Part shown: positions 33,824-43,142 of the stretch, in pieces
Numbering within the stretch: the first letter of the stretch is position 1
How the letters are laid out: each line of letters opens with the position of its first letter
Program-made: the position numbers and the translations under genes
DNA from: Paenibacillus xylanilyticus
Lineage (GTDB): Bacteria; Bacillota; Bacilli; Paenibacillales; Paenibacillaceae
Assembly: GCF_013359935.1 (NCBI RefSeq)
Contig: NZ_JABMCB010000190.1
Coordinates: 310,001-374,000 of the forward strand
DNA length: 64,000 bases
Reading direction: 5' to 3'
Notes under the pieces: generated by a model
Databases searched by the model: none
What the model saw: only the letters and a program-made list of their open reading frames with translations
What the model was told of the DNA's origin: nothing

Positions 33824-35005
33824 ATGACTCAAATGACTTATGTCAAGACAGAAATAAAGGAACATTGGGAAACACACATCCTTCCCTTCTGGTCCAACCT
33901 CAAAGACGCTGTTCACGGCGGATTCTACGGGTGGGTCGGCAACGATCTTCAGGTAGATCGGCTCGCGCCCAAGGGCGGAATTGCCACTGCACGTCAACTA
34001 TGGTCTTTTGCCGCGGCCTATCGGGTTACGGGAAATGAAGTCTGGCGCGAGCACGCCGAGCACGCCTATCGTTTTCTAGCAGACCATGTGATGGACAAGG
34101 AATACGGGGGCATGTACTGGATGGTAGAGGCCACAGGGGAACCACTAGATACGAGTAAACATGTGTACACGCAGTCCTTCGGGGTTTACTCACTCAGTGA
34201 GTACTATCGTGCAACCGGGGATGCTTCTGCGCTGGAACTGGCGAAAACGCTTTTTGCTCTAATTGAGGATCGAGGCCTGAATGCAGAATTACCTGCATAT
34301 AAGGAGCAGTTTGATCGCTTCTGGAATGAACAGCCCAATGAAATGCTGAGCGAAAATGGTGTGATCGCGGATTATACGATGAATACTCATATTCATGTGC
34401 TGGAAGCCTACACCACGCTCTATCGCGTGTGGCCGGATCAGCAGGTGAAGACCGCGCTGGAGCGCCTGCTTGGCATTTTGCATGAACGCGTGTATGACAA
34501 GGACACCAAGTTTCTCGGCGTATTTTTCAACAAACAGTGGCAGTCCATTATCGATCTGCGCTCATTCGGACATGACATTGAAGCCAGCTGGCTGATCGAT
34601 GAAACGCTGAAAGTGCTTGGACTGGAGCAGCACCCGGAGTATGCAGCGATGGTGACGGATATTGCCTATAACATTTCCAATGTCGCCGTACAGCCAGATG
34701 GCTCCCTGATGAATGAACAAGAGGGAGATCATGTGGATGAGCAACGGATATGGTGGGTTCAGGCAGAGGCGATGGTCGGCTTCTATAATGCCTATCAGCG
34801 TACAGGGGATCCGTTGTTTCTGGAGAGAGTGGAACGCTTGTGGACGTATACGAAGGAACATATTATCGATCACCGCGCCGGCGGGGAATGGTACTGGTCG
34901 GTGGACGGGAACGGCACACCGGATCAAAGTGAAATCGCCGGACCTTGGAAATGCCCGTATCACAATAGCCGGTTCTGCATTGAACTAATTGAGAGGATGG
35001 GATAA
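33824..35005 (+). CDS. Mannobiose/cellobiose 2-epimerase (N-acylglucosamine 2-epimerase family)
   Basis: 393 residues, (alpha/alpha)6-barrel family. Catalytic and substrate His motifs are present: [29 protein letters not shown] and the C-terminal [15 protein letters not shown]. Enzymes of this type interconvert the reducing sugar of beta-1,4 disaccharides; in mannan pathways mannobiose becomes mannosyl-glucose. The next gene encodes the phosphorylase for that product. The ATG at 33824 has GAAGGAG 8 bases upstream; the frame extends back to 33758 but that part is promoter and operator. Confidence 0.88.
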   Translation: MTQMTYVKTEIKEHWETHILPFWSNLKDAVHGGFYGWVGNDLQVDRLAPKGGIATARQLWSFAAAYRVTGNEVWREHAEHAYRFLADHVMDKEYGGMYWMVEATGEPLDTSKHVYTQSFGVYSLSEYYRATGDASALELAKTLFALIEDRGLNAELPAYKEQFDRFWNEQPNEMLSENGVIADYTMNTHIHVLEAYTTLYRVWPDQQVKTALERLLGILHERVYDKDTKFLGVFFNKQWQSIIDLRSFGHDIEASWLIDETLKVLGLEQHPEYAAMVTDIAYNISNVAVQPDGSLMNEQEGDHVDEQRIWWVQAEAMVGFYNAYQRTGDPLFLERVERLWTYTKEHIIDHRAGGEWYWSVDGNGTPDQSEIAGPWKCPYHNSRFCIELIERMG

Positions 35006-35007
35006 CG

Positions 35008-36192
35008 ATGATACACCCAAAATACAATGAATTGTTGGAGAAACAGGAGCAGCTGCTTACACGCCAAAACGAGATCGATCCTTCATTTTACAACGGTGTA
35101 TATGATCGGTACCGTTATCCGGTGATCACACGTCATCATGTACCGCTGCACTGGAGATTTGATCTGGATGAAACAACGAATCCGCATTTTATGGAGCGTC
35201 TGGGCATTAACGCCACGTTGAATCCGGGAGCCATCTATTTCAATGGCAAATACGTAATGGTCATCCGCACGGAAGGTTTGGATCGCAAATCCATCTTTGC
35301 CCTCGCGGAGAGCGACAATGGCATCGACGGATTCCGCTTCACAGGCAAGCCATTAGTATGGGAAGATATCGATGCTGAAGAAACCAATCAGTATGATATG
35401 CGATTGGTTCAGCATGAAGATGGCTGGATCTATGGCATCTACTGCTCGGAGCGCAAAGACCCGGAAGCTCCGGCATTTGATACATCCAGCGCGGTGGCAC
35501 AAGCAGGACTTGTGCGGACACGAGATCTGGTCAGTTGGGATCGTCTGCCCAACATCACGACCAACTCCCCCCAACAACGAAATGTCGTGCTGCACCCGGA
35601 ATTTGTTGATGGCAAATACGCGTTCTATACACGTCCACAGGACGGATTCATCTCCACAGGCAGCGGCGGCGGAATCGCTTTTGGTCTGTGCGATGATATC
35701 CTGAGTCCGGTTATTCATGAAGAGACCATTATCGACGAACGGAAATATCATACAGTGTATGAAGTCAAAAATGGACAGGGGCCCGCTCCGCTCAAGACGG
35801 AACGGGGCTGGATTCACATTGCCCACGGGGTAAGGAACACCGCAGCTGGTCTGCGTTATGTGTTATACACGTTCGCCACAGATCTGAATGATCCGGCACG
35901 TATCATTGCCAAGCCTGGCGGACACTTTATTGCTCCTTACGACGATGAGCGTGTAGGCGATGTATCCAATGTCATTTTCTGCAATGGGGTCGTGGTCAAT
36001 GAAAATGATGAGGTCTTCATTTATTACGCGTCCAGCGATACCCGATGTCATGTAGCCACAACTACCCTTGATAAATTGGTTGACTATACCTTCAACACAC
36101 CTGCAGATCCATATCGATCCCTGGACTGTGCTGTCCAGCGCGGTGACCTGATCGAACGAAATGAACTGCTTTTGCAGAAGCAATTCGCATGA
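35008..36192 (+). CDS. GH130 4-O-beta-D-mannosyl-D-glucose phosphorylase
   Basis: 394 residues, the size of GH130_1 enzymes, with an N-terminal helical extension (about 1-50). The proton donor is Asp130 in [13 protein letters not shown], corresponding by motif to the reported donor in Bacteroides fragilis MGP; the phosphate site includes the RPQDGF and GVRNTAAG loops. It phosphorolyses mannosyl-glucose to mannose 1-phosphate and glucose. Its start lies 2 bases after the epimerase stop, so product is passed between neighbours in one operon. Confidence 0.88.
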   Translation: MIHPKYNELLEKQEQLLTRQNEIDPSFYNGVYDRYRYPVITRHHVPLHWRFDLDETTNPHFMERLGINATLNPGAIYFNGKYVMVIRTEGLDRKSIFALAESDNGIDGFRFTGKPLVWEDIDAEETNQYDMRLVQHEDGWIYGIYCSERKDPEAPAFDTSSAVAQAGLVRTRDLVSWDRLPNITTNSPQQRNVVLHPEFVDGKYAFYTRPQDGFISTGSGGGIAFGLCDDILSPVIHEETIIDERKYHTVYEVKNGQGPAPLKTERGWIHIAHGVRNTAAGLRYVLYTFATDLNDPARIIAKPGGHFIAPYDDERVGDVSNVIFCNGVVVNENDEVFIYYASSDTRCHVATTTLDKLVDYTFNTPADPYRSLDCAVQRGDLIERNELLLQKQFA

Positions 36193-36354
36193 ATTTGTCC
36201 GACCAATGACCCCGTCTGCATGATTTGAGCCGGATTTTCTTTATTCCACGTTGGTAACGATGTATACTGATATGGATGGTTATTATGTTTAAGTAAACGC
36301 TAAGCATAATGACAACACATTGTACTTAAACCGGCTTGAAGGAGGCGACCAAAG

Positions 36355-37386
36355 CTGAAGAACAATATCACCATGCGGGATATCGCCGACAGGCTCGGGG
36401 TTAGCAGTGTGACGGTCTCGAAAGCATTAAATGACAAAGATGGCGTCAGTGGCGAACTGAAGGAAAAAATCAAAGTGCTTGCCGTTCAGATGGGTTATCG
36501 GTATAACGCCGCAGCCCGTTCGATGAAGGAAGGCTTGACTCATAATATCGGCGTTATCATTCCGGAACGTTTTACCGGACCTACACAATCGTTCTATGTA
36601 CGTGTATTCCAGCGCATCACCAAGCACCTGGAGGATCAGGGATACTACGGTATTCTGCACATTCTGAATGTGGAGGACGAAGAGGAATTAACACTGCCCA
36701 AGCTGTACAGCGACTCCAAGGTAGACGGCTTCATCGTGCTCGGACAGATCAGCAAGGAATATATCGAATTGGTACAGTCCATGGATGTCCCCAAAATGTT
36801 CCTCGACTTTTATGACGAGCATTCCGAGATCGATTCCGTCGTTACGGATAACTTCTATGCCGCTTATGAGCTGACGAACTATCTCGTACAGCAGGGACAC
36901 CGGAGCATCGCTTATGTCGGGAATCTGTATTCCACGAGCAGCATTCAGGACCGGTTCCTCGGTTACTACAAATCATTGCTCGAACACCGGCTGCCCATGA
37001 ATCAGGATTTGGTTCTCAACGACCGTGATGAACGGGGAACCTTCATTGAGATTGATCTGCCGGAGCAGCTGCCGACCGCTTTTGTCTGCAACTGTGATCA
37101 GGTTGCTCATCTACTGGTGCAGAAACTCACCTCAATGGGCATTCAGGTACCGCTTCAATGCTCGGTCGTTGGTTTCGATAACGATATCTATGCCACTCTT
37201 TCCGATCCCAAGCTGACTACGGTTGAAGTGGATATTGAACAGATGGCGCGCACTGCCGTTCAATCCATGCTCAAAAAGATTGAGAATCCGCATCGCAGCT
37301 TCGGCCGTGTACACGTGAAGGGCAACATCATTTATCGGGATTCGGTAAGTGCTGCGCCTGCTCTCTCGGATGCCGCATCTAACTAA
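36355..37386 (+). CDS. LacI-family repressor of the mannan locus
   Basis: 343 residues if started at the CTG at 36355. The helix-turn-helix TMRDIADRLGVSSVTVSKALN is followed by a hinge (MGYRYNAAARSMK) and a periplasmic-binding-like ligand domain (NIGVIIPERFTGP, HRSIAYVGNLYS, SVVGFDNDIYATLSDPKLTTVEVD). GAAGGAGG stands 9 bases before the CTG and 27 bases before the ATG at 36373; the CTG version restores the usual MKNNITMRDIA opening. It probably binds the CG-centred palindromes at 33.6-33.8 kb and releases them on a mannooligosaccharide. Confidence 0.88.
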   Translation: MKNNITMRDIADRLGVSSVTVSKALNDKDGVSGELKEKIKVLAVQMGYRYNAAARSMKEGLTHNIGVIIPERFTGPTQSFYVRVFQRITKHLEDQGYYGILHILNVEDEEELTLPKLYSDSKVDGFIVLGQISKEYIELVQSMDVPKMFLDFYDEHSEIDSVVTDNFYAAYELTNYLVQQGHRSIAYVGNLYSTSSIQDRFLGYYKSLLEHRLPMNQDLVLNDRDERGTFIEIDLPEQLPTAFVCNCDQVAHLLVQKLTSMGIQVPLQCSVVGFDNDIYATLSDPKLTTVEVDIEQMARTAVQSMLKKIENPHRSFGRVHVKGNIIYRDSVSAAPALSDAASN

Positions 37387-37414
37387 AAAGGAACTAAGAC
37401 TTCTCATTCCACAA

Positions 37415-37455
37415 AAAGAGTGCTCCCGGCCAATACGGCTGCAGGAGCACTCTTT
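37415..37455. terminator. Bidirectional terminator between LacI and pectate lyase genes
   Basis: AAAGAGTGCTCC and GGAGCACTCTTT form a perfect 12-bp stem. The minus strand continues into TTTTTG and the plus strand into GC, so it serves both convergent genes. Confidence 0.8.
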
Positions 37456-37542
37456 GCTTATGAAAAAGCGATGAAATGGCCAGAGACCCCTTTTGATCAC
37501 AGACGCTCGCCACTCGGTTCAGTACCCAATTCTTGCTGCAGC

Positions 37543-38970
37543 CTAGTAACTCGTCTTCAGCCAGTTGTCTTTCGACCAAGTTAATTTGCCTGCACCTGCT
37601 CCGCTTGAACTGGTGAGACGTGCATTCAGCGTCGCTGGATCATCTGTAGTGTAGCTGTAAGGAAGTGAAGAGAATCCATTCCAGGAGAACGCTTTCACCG
37701 CAGCTGGAACCGGGCTGAGCGGACTGCCGGACGTATTACTGTTTCCACGGAATGAGCTTCCATCCAGAGAATACATCGTGTCAGTCACCTGGATTTTACC
37801 GGTATACGTTGCATCGGCTGGATCTGTCTGGTTATTGCGAACCGGGAACAGTACGTCTTTGATCACCGATTTTTCGACCAGCACTGCACCGCTTTCGGTG
37901 GAGATCGCTCCGTTACTGATGATATCAAAATGATATCCTTTGGACGAAATCGCCGTTGCCATCGCCGAAGTGATTCTGGATTTGGCCGCACGTGCCCCTG
38001 ACGCATCCATCACGATATTGTAGGCGTGTGCATTCCCTCCGCGCAGACGCGGCATGCGATCCTGGATATCCTTGTACAAATTATGGTGCAGGGTCATGGA
38101 CAGATTGGCGTTAGCTGACTCGAAGCTGGTTGAGCCAACCAGATGGCCTTTTTTCTGCGGTCCCGAAATGGCGATAATGTCCGCTTTGCTGAGGCCTACA
38201 GCGCTGCTGCGCAGGTAGTTGTACATTGGATAGGAAGCCTTGTTTGCTTCCAACTCGTTGATCTGCTGGGTAACCCAGCTGTTCGCGCTGCCGTCATCCC
38301 CTTTGAAGAGAGACCAGGAAATGGTCACACCACTGGTTCCTTTCTTGGAATCGACAAGTCCGTCATAAGCTTTATTAAAGGTACAGTGATCAATCCATAC
38401 ATTGCTGTTCTCTTCCAGGGTAATGTAATCCCAGTCGTTCTTGTCGTAATCACCTTTGGTTGCTTCATCCCATTCCCATAACTCATCAAATTCGAGATTG
38501 CGGATGATGACGTTAGAACTGCGTTTGATGCTGATGGCTGCATGTTTGATCTTGGACCCGTTGGCCGAAAATATGGTCAGGCCATTAAAGCTGTCGATCG
38601 TCAGCTTGCTGATGCCCGTTTGTTTCAACACAGGGTGAGTCAGTGCATCATTATGCTTGGCAAAAGGAGATGTCTGAGCTGTGCTCGGTATTTCATTCCA
38701 TCCCAGGTTGAGGTCGTTCATAATCTCGACGACTTTGACCCCGGAGTTCTTTTTCAGAGCCGCAGCCAGATCAGTTGCATTGTATACCTTTTTATACTTG
38801 GACGTATCCGATTCGCTGATGGTACCTCCACCCGTGTTCCCTTGGGAGAAACCTGTAAGATTGTAATCTGCATTGCCCGCTGCCTGTACACTTGCGGGTC
38901 CAGACAGTAGGGTAAAACCCAACGTCAGCGCCAGCGCTGCACTGCACCATGTACGAATTTTGCTTTTCAT
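37543..38970 (-). CDS. Secreted pectate lyase (PL1 family)
   Basis: 475 residues. A signal peptide ends about residue 31 (GPASVQAAG). The parallel beta-helix core has the PL1 landmarks: IRNLEFDELWEWDEATKGDYDKNDWDYITLEENSNVWIDHCTF (Ca-binding aspartates and the WIDH box), SWSLFKGDD, and LHHNLYKDIQDRMPRLRGGNAHAYNIV (catalytic Arg in RxPRxR). It cleaves polygalacturonate by beta-elimination outside the cell. GGGAGG precedes the ATG at 38970. A cre-like site lies 88 bases upstream. No other pectin gene is adjacent. Confidence 0.92.
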   Translation of the reverse strand: MKSKIRTWCSAALALTLGFTLLSGPASVQAAGNADYNLTGFSQGNTGGGTISESDTSKYKKVYNATDLAAALKKNSGVKVVEIMNDLNLGWNEIPSTAQTSPFAKHNDALTHPVLKQTGISKLTIDSFNGLTIFSANGSKIKHAAISIKRSSNVIIRNLEFDELWEWDEATKGDYDKNDWDYITLEENSNVWIDHCTFNKAYDGLVDSKKGTSGVTISWSLFKGDDGSANSWVTQQINELEANKASYPMYNYLRSSAVGLSKADIIAISGPQKKGHLVGSTSFESANANLSMTLHHNLYKDIQDRMPRLRGGNAHAYNIVMDASGARAAKSRITSAMATAISSKGYHFDIISNGAISTESGAVLVEKSVIKDVLFPVRNNQTDPADATYTGKIQVTDTMYSLDGSSFRGNSNTSGSPLSPVPAAVKAFSWNGFSSLPYSYTTDDPATLNARLTSSSGAGAGKLTWSKDNWLKTSY

Positions 38971-39057
38971 GAAACCATTCCTCCCTGAATTATAATGAGC
39001 ATGTCCGTCCATCTCTGCCAGCGCATGTCATGAAGGACATGTCCACAATGTACATCT

Positions 39058-39071
39058 TGGAAGCGATTACA
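39058..39071 (-). promoter_or_regulatory. Candidate cre site upstream of the pectate lyase gene
   Basis: On the minus strand TGTAATCGCTTCCA matches the recalled cre consensus TGWAARCGYTWNCW at 13 of 14 positions, 88 bases before the start codon. This suggests catabolite repression. Confidence 0.55.
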
Positions 39072-39216
39072 ACAATAATCCCTATTTTACATTCGTGATA
39101 ACCGTTGTCGGAGCTGCATGGAGTGTACTGTATGCAACCTCAAATCGTACGCAATTAACCTGAAAGGAACTCCAGGGACATGGAGAATTCGTAATGAACC
39201 GATACACTGCCCACAA

Positions 39217-39246
39217 AAAAAACAGGCCTGCAACACTGCAAGCCTG
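39217..39246 (-). terminator. Terminator after the UPF0316 gene
   Basis: On the minus strand AGGC-T-TGCA pairs with TGCA-G-GCCT and TGTTTTTTTTG follows, starting about 10 bases after the stop. Confidence 0.8.
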
Positions 39247-39253
39247 CCTTATC

Positions 39254-39769
39254 CTATTTTTTGATGGAGCGTGTCCAGAACCCACCATGGAACTGCTTCG
39301 GCTCAACGGTGATAACAAATGCTTTCGGATCCAGTTCCAGAATGGTCTGGTAGAGCAATTTCTGATTTTTCCGTTTCGCAAGAATCTCCATGACCAAACG
39401 ATCTCCGTCACGCCCACTGCCTACCCATGCCGTGACACCGTAACCTTTATCCCTTAGTGCATTGGCTACATTGCCACCCATCTGATTACAGATTACTTTA
39501 ACGGTAACGTAACCAAGCGCAATTTTCTCTTCGATCCAGGCACCGAGCAGTACACCCAGCCCGTAACCTACAGCATAAACGAGCAATGCGGAAGGCTGCT
39601 TCAAGTACTGGAGGACCAGATTCAACCCCAGTACATAGATCACGATCTCACCCATACTGATCAGCGCAGCGATGTATTTCTGACCTTTCAGTGTCAGAAT
39701 CATTCGAAGCGTATAAGCCGATACATACACAATCTGGATCAAAAAGATGAACAACAATATTTTAAACAA
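39254..39769 (-). CDS. UPF0316 membrane protein with DUF2179 (YebE-like)
   Basis: 171 residues. Three membrane segments occupy residues about 1-85 (LLFIFLIQIVYVSAYTLRMIL, IVIYVLGLNLVL, LLVYAVGYGLGVLLGAW). A cytosolic DUF2179 domain follows (GYGVTAWVGSGRDGDRLVMEILAKRKNQ to DPKAFVITVEPKQFHGGFW). The family matches B. subtilis YebE; function is unknown, though the DUF2179 fold suggests ligand sensing. The start is a TTG; spacing to AGAGGG favours 39769 over 39775. Confidence 0.85.
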   Translation of the reverse strand: MFKILLFIFLIQIVYVSAYTLRMILTLKGQKYIAALISMGEIVIYVLGLNLVLQYLKQPSALLVYAVGYGLGVLLGAWIEEKIALGYVTVKVICNQMGGNVANALRDKGYGVTAWVGSGRDGDRLVMEILAKRKNQKLLYQTILELDPKAFVITVEPKQFHGGFWTRSIKK

Positions 39770-39775
39770 CAGCAA

Positions 39776-40084
39776 TCCCTCTTTCCTGGCTGCACACCGG
39801 TTGGACCCACTTTCCGTGCTCCGGTCCGTTTCCTGTACGTTTTTCTATATCTCCATCATTGGACCTTATACAGTCATTTTAAACGGTCGAATAAAAATCT
39901 CTGGGCAATTCCTGTCGAATGACAAGCTGGAACTGCCATTATAGAACCGTTTGTACCGATTATCAACCCGGCCGAAGACCCAGGGGCGAAACCAGGTTTT
40001 TATGAATATGATGAAGGGTCAGCAAACGGAGAGCAAACGCTCAGACAACAAGATGGGTACAAGGTGACATAAGGGGGAAGGGCC
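39776..40084. other. Intergenic region with no supported gene
   Basis: A 309-base divergent gap between the UPF0316 and dehydrogenase genes. I see no hairpin with a T-run, no clear promoter pair and only a 21-codon ORF without support. AAGGGGGAAGGG at its end is the dehydrogenase ribosome site. Confidence 0.5.
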
Positions 40085-41272
40085 ATGCTGCTATGGCAGG
40101 AGATGGAGCGTGAAGGCCTGGAAGAACTCGTATTTTGTCATGATCCATACAGCGGACTGAAAGCTGTCATTGCCATCCACAGCACCGTACTGGGGCCAGC
40201 GCTGGGAGGATGCCGCTGTTGGGCGTATGCGTCGGAGGAAGAAGCCGTTCGGGACGCGATTAAGCTGGCCAAGGGCATGACCTACAAAAATGCCGTTTCC
40301 AACCTGCCGTATGGCGGTGGAAAAGCCGTGGTCTGGGAGATGCCGGCGGCAGTGCGGGCCAATAACTTGGATAGCGGCAATCAAGACAGCCAAGACAGTA
40401 AGCGTGCTACTGATTCCACTGCAGACCCTAAGACAGTGAAACAAGTACCCGGAGTTGATCCGTCGGGCAGTAAGGTCATGAACCCGAATATCTCTCAACG
40501 CGCCGACATCTTCCGTGCTTTGGGACGATTTCTGGAACGGCTGAATGGACGCTATGTCACAGGCCTTGACCTGGGCACTACGGCGGCAGACATGGACCAG
40601 ATCCGGATGGAGACCACATATGTAACAGATACCACCGGATCGCTGGGCGCTCAGAATGACTTCACAGCCGAGATGACCGCTTATGGGGTGTACACGGGCA
40701 TTGTGACCTCTCTGCGTCACCAGGGTGTCCCTTCTCTTCAGGGCATTCCCGTTGCCGTCCAGGGACTGGGCAAGGTTGGGTATGCCCTGTGCCGTCACCT
40801 GCATGCAGCCGGGGCACGGCTCATTGTGGCAGACGTTGTACCGGAACGTGTACAACGTGCCCTTGTGCAGTTCAGCGGCGCCACCCCGGCCGATCCGGCC
40901 CATGTTCACGCCGCTGACTGCAAGGTGTTCGCCCCCTGTGCCCTGGGGGGCGTGTTGACCCCGGCAGCGGTAGAGGAGCTGCGCTGCTCCATCGTTGCCG
41001 GGGCGGCGAACAACCAGCTCAGCGAGCGGGAGCTGGTTGTTCGCCGCATGCAGGCGCGGGGCATCCTGTACGCGCCTGACTATGTGCTTAACGCAGGCGG
41101 CATCATCAGCACCGCCTACGAGCTCGAGGGTGCAGGTCCAGACCAGATCCGCCAGCGAGTGGCGGGAATCGCGGACACACTCACCCAGGTCTACCAAAGA
41201 GCTGCCACATCAAGCATCCCAACTGCTGATGCCGCAGACCAGATGGCTGAAGACAGACTCGCACAGCCATAA
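40085..41272 (+). CDS. Leu/Phe/Val dehydrogenase family protein with a polar insert
   Basis: 395 residues. The substrate and catalytic lysines fall at the leucine-dehydrogenase positions, Lys68 (GMTYKNA) and Lys80 (YGGGKAV), and the NAD-binding Rossmann motif is VQGLGKVGYALCRHL. Such enzymes deaminate branched-chain or aromatic amino acids to 2-oxo acids. Unusually, about 45 hydrophilic residues (about 92-136, rich in Asn, Gln, Asp, Ser, Lys) are inserted between the catalytic Lys strand and the RADIFRALGRFLERLNGRYVTG helix, where leucine dehydrogenases have about ten. The C-terminus has an extra Ala/Asp-rich tail. Substrate preference is unclear. Confidence 0.85.
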   Translation: MLLWQEMEREGLEELVFCHDPYSGLKAVIAIHSTVLGPALGGCRCWAYASEEEAVRDAIKLAKGMTYKNAVSNLPYGGGKAVVWEMPAAVRANNLDSGNQDSQDSKRATDSTADPKTVKQVPGVDPSGSKVMNPNISQRADIFRALGRFLERLNGRYVTGLDLGTTAADMDQIRMETTYVTDTTGSLGAQNDFTAEMTAYGVYTGIVTSLRHQGVPSLQGIPVAVQGLGKVGYALCRHLHAAGARLIVADVVPERVQRALVQFSGATPADPAHVHAADCKVFAPCALGGVLTPAAVEELRCSIVAGAANNQLSERELVVRRMQARGILYAPDYVLNAGGIISTAYELEGAGPDQIRQRVAGIADTLTQVYQRAATSSIPTADAADQMAEDRLAQP

Positions 41273-41385
41273 GTTGAATTTAACTTCCCCTTTGCGCGTG
41301 CTGGAAGCTACTTTTCACCTTTGTCCCGTCGTGAAGAAGAACGAACCGTATGAAGAACACGAGCGATAAATAATGTTCACCTATA

Positions 41386-41423
41386 AAAAGCCAACCTGTT
41401 TGAGGTAAACAAGGTTGGCCTTC
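41386..41423. terminator. Bidirectional terminator between dehydrogenase and ABC permease genes
   Basis: GCCAACCT-GTTT and AAAC-AAGGTTGGC form a 12-bp stem with one bulge and a GAGGT loop; A-rich on one side and TTC/T-rich on the other. Confidence 0.7.
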
Positions 41424-41482
41424 TATCTTACTCTAGCTTGCTGTGTGTGTTGTTTGTTTTCCTTCTATATTTCTTATTTCCT

Positions 41483-43141
41483 TCAGACCTGTACTTCTTG
41501 TACCCGCTTGACCCGGAATAACATGGTCCAGAGCAAAACATTCGCCACAATCAGAAGCCCCCCGAAGATCCAAACGCCTCCAGGAAGCGTACGGAAGAAA
41601 ACATGTATCCCCCATAATAAGGCAAGCACCGGGAAGGCGGCAAAAACGAACCATCCATCACTTTGCTGGGCAATGCTAAAGGATAGGGAGAACGGCGGTT
41701 TACGCAATAAAAGTTTGCCTGTTATCGGAATCAGGGCAGTAGCCACCAGCAGAATCACGGCCAGATCAGGCAGAATCCGCAGCCCAAATGTCCAGGCAAA
41801 CACGAGGGCATTCAGCAGAAACACGGGCAAAAACATATTGCATAAAAATGCCTTCAAGGCACCTTTATATAATACATTCTCAATTGCAACTGGCGCCGCC
41901 CGGAACGTCCAGAACGCCTTGTATTGGCCAGAATACTTAAGCATAATGACTACCGATACAACCAGGATCAGCATGATATACAGCGTGTAAAAAAACGAGC
42001 TTTCTTTCAGCTCCGCCCACGAGGATGACTGCAATTCGGTGAACCAGAACACATAAGGCAAAACAAAGGATAAGCCAATGGATGGATACACCTTAAGCTT
42101 GAATTCCCGTTCATTCCGCATCATACTCGCTGACAACCGGAAGCAGGCCTGCTCCTCCCCCGACCTACAGAACACCTTGGCGAGTGTACGATCCCACAAC
42201 CCTTTTCTTCGTCCTGAAGTGGAGCCTGAATAGGTCATTTTCTCCAAATACAATTCAAAGGACGGCATTAGCTTCACATACACGCCCAGACAGACAATGG
42301 GAACTACAACAGCCAGAGCGCTGAAGGTATACAGCCACGCATCTCCGCCACCGCCGAACAGCCATTCATACACAGCCGCATACCACATAGGAGGGAGCAG
42401 CAGCTGCCACCAGGCAGGTGTGAAGACCATGTCAAAATTAATGATACTGAACGAGCGTGCAACCAGTTGGTATCCAACAGCAATTCCAACGGATAACAGA
42501 ATCTGTACCATATTGATCATGTCTTTCAGCTTTTCTCCATCGAGAAATTTCATCATGAACAGGTAGACCAGAGATGTGGTCACCAGAATGAACATATTGA
42601 TCAGAATGAGTTCTACGATAAAAATAAGAAAAAAAACGATGCCGTATGTAATCAATCCCGCAATTAGCGGTGCAGCCGACAGGGAACCTGTTAACAGCAG
42701 CAGATAAACCCCGGCGTGAATGGCACGAGCCATACCAACGGTGCGTCCATTCACCGGTTTGGTCATAATAATATTTCGATCACGGATGTCCAGCAGCACG
42801 GACGAAAAGTCCGAAATCATGGACGTCATGATGATAAACATCAGCACTGCGGTGACCAGACTCATCTGGAGCATATAGTGACCGGTATCCCAGACGATAA
42901 AAGGTACCAAAATCAAACCCATCAGTCCGTATAACCACAAGGAGCGAAGATACAGGTTTCCTTCTTTTTGCTCCTTGTTACCGCTGCGTGCAGACAATAC
43001 AGTCGGTACCCTGCGCTGATCCATTTGGAATTTTACCCGCAAAATAAGCCGCAGCACATCATAATCTGCCCCTGTCCTGGCAATGACATGTCGGAAACGA
43101 TCCAGAATCTTCAGCGTACGGAATTCGGAGGATTCCGCCAT
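41483..43141 (-). CDS. ABC-2-type transporter membrane subunit
   Basis: 552 residues with about 12 hydrophobic segments in two clusters separated by a cytosolic loop (LEKMTYSGSTSGRRKG to RLSASMMRNEREFKL). The N-terminus (residues 1-60) is cytosolic and basic. It has no binding-protein partner and follows an ABC ATPase gene by one base, so the two form an exporter or membrane-remodelling complex. It is longer than EcsB, which it recalls in arrangement. AGGAGGTG precedes the ATG at 43141. The substrate is unknown. Confidence 0.85.
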   Translation of the reverse strand: MAESSEFRTLKILDRFRHVIARTGADYDVLRLILRVKFQMDQRRVPTVLSARSGNKEQKEGNLYLRSLWLYGLMGLILVPFIVWDTGHYMLQMSLVTAVLMFIIMTSMISDFSSVLLDIRDRNIIMTKPVNGRTVGMARAIHAGVYLLLLTGSLSAAPLIAGLITYGIVFFLIFIVELILINMFILVTTSLVYLFMMKFLDGEKLKDMINMVQILLSVGIAVGYQLVARSFSIINFDMVFTPAWWQLLLPPMWYAAVYEWLFGGGGDAWLYTFSALAVVVPIVCLGVYVKLMPSFELYLEKMTYSGSTSGRRKGLWDRTLAKVFCRSGEEQACFRLSASMMRNEREFKLKVYPSIGLSFVLPYVFWFTELQSSSWAELKESSFFYTLYIMLILVVSVVIMLKYSGQYKAFWTFRAAPVAIENVLYKGALKAFLCNMFLPVFLLNALVFAWTFGLRILPDLAVILLVATALIPITGKLLLRKPPFSLSFSIAQQSDGWFVFAAFPVLALLWGIHVFFRTLPGGVWIFGGLLIVANVLLWTMLFRVKRVQEVQV

Positions 43142-43142
43142 A

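Noticed and set aside
40091..41197. Long minus-strand ORF (368 codons) opposite the dehydrogenase gene
   Set aside because: It is a shadow: the plus strand encodes a clear dehydrogenase with catalytic motifs, and the antisense translation is Cys/His-rich with no family features.
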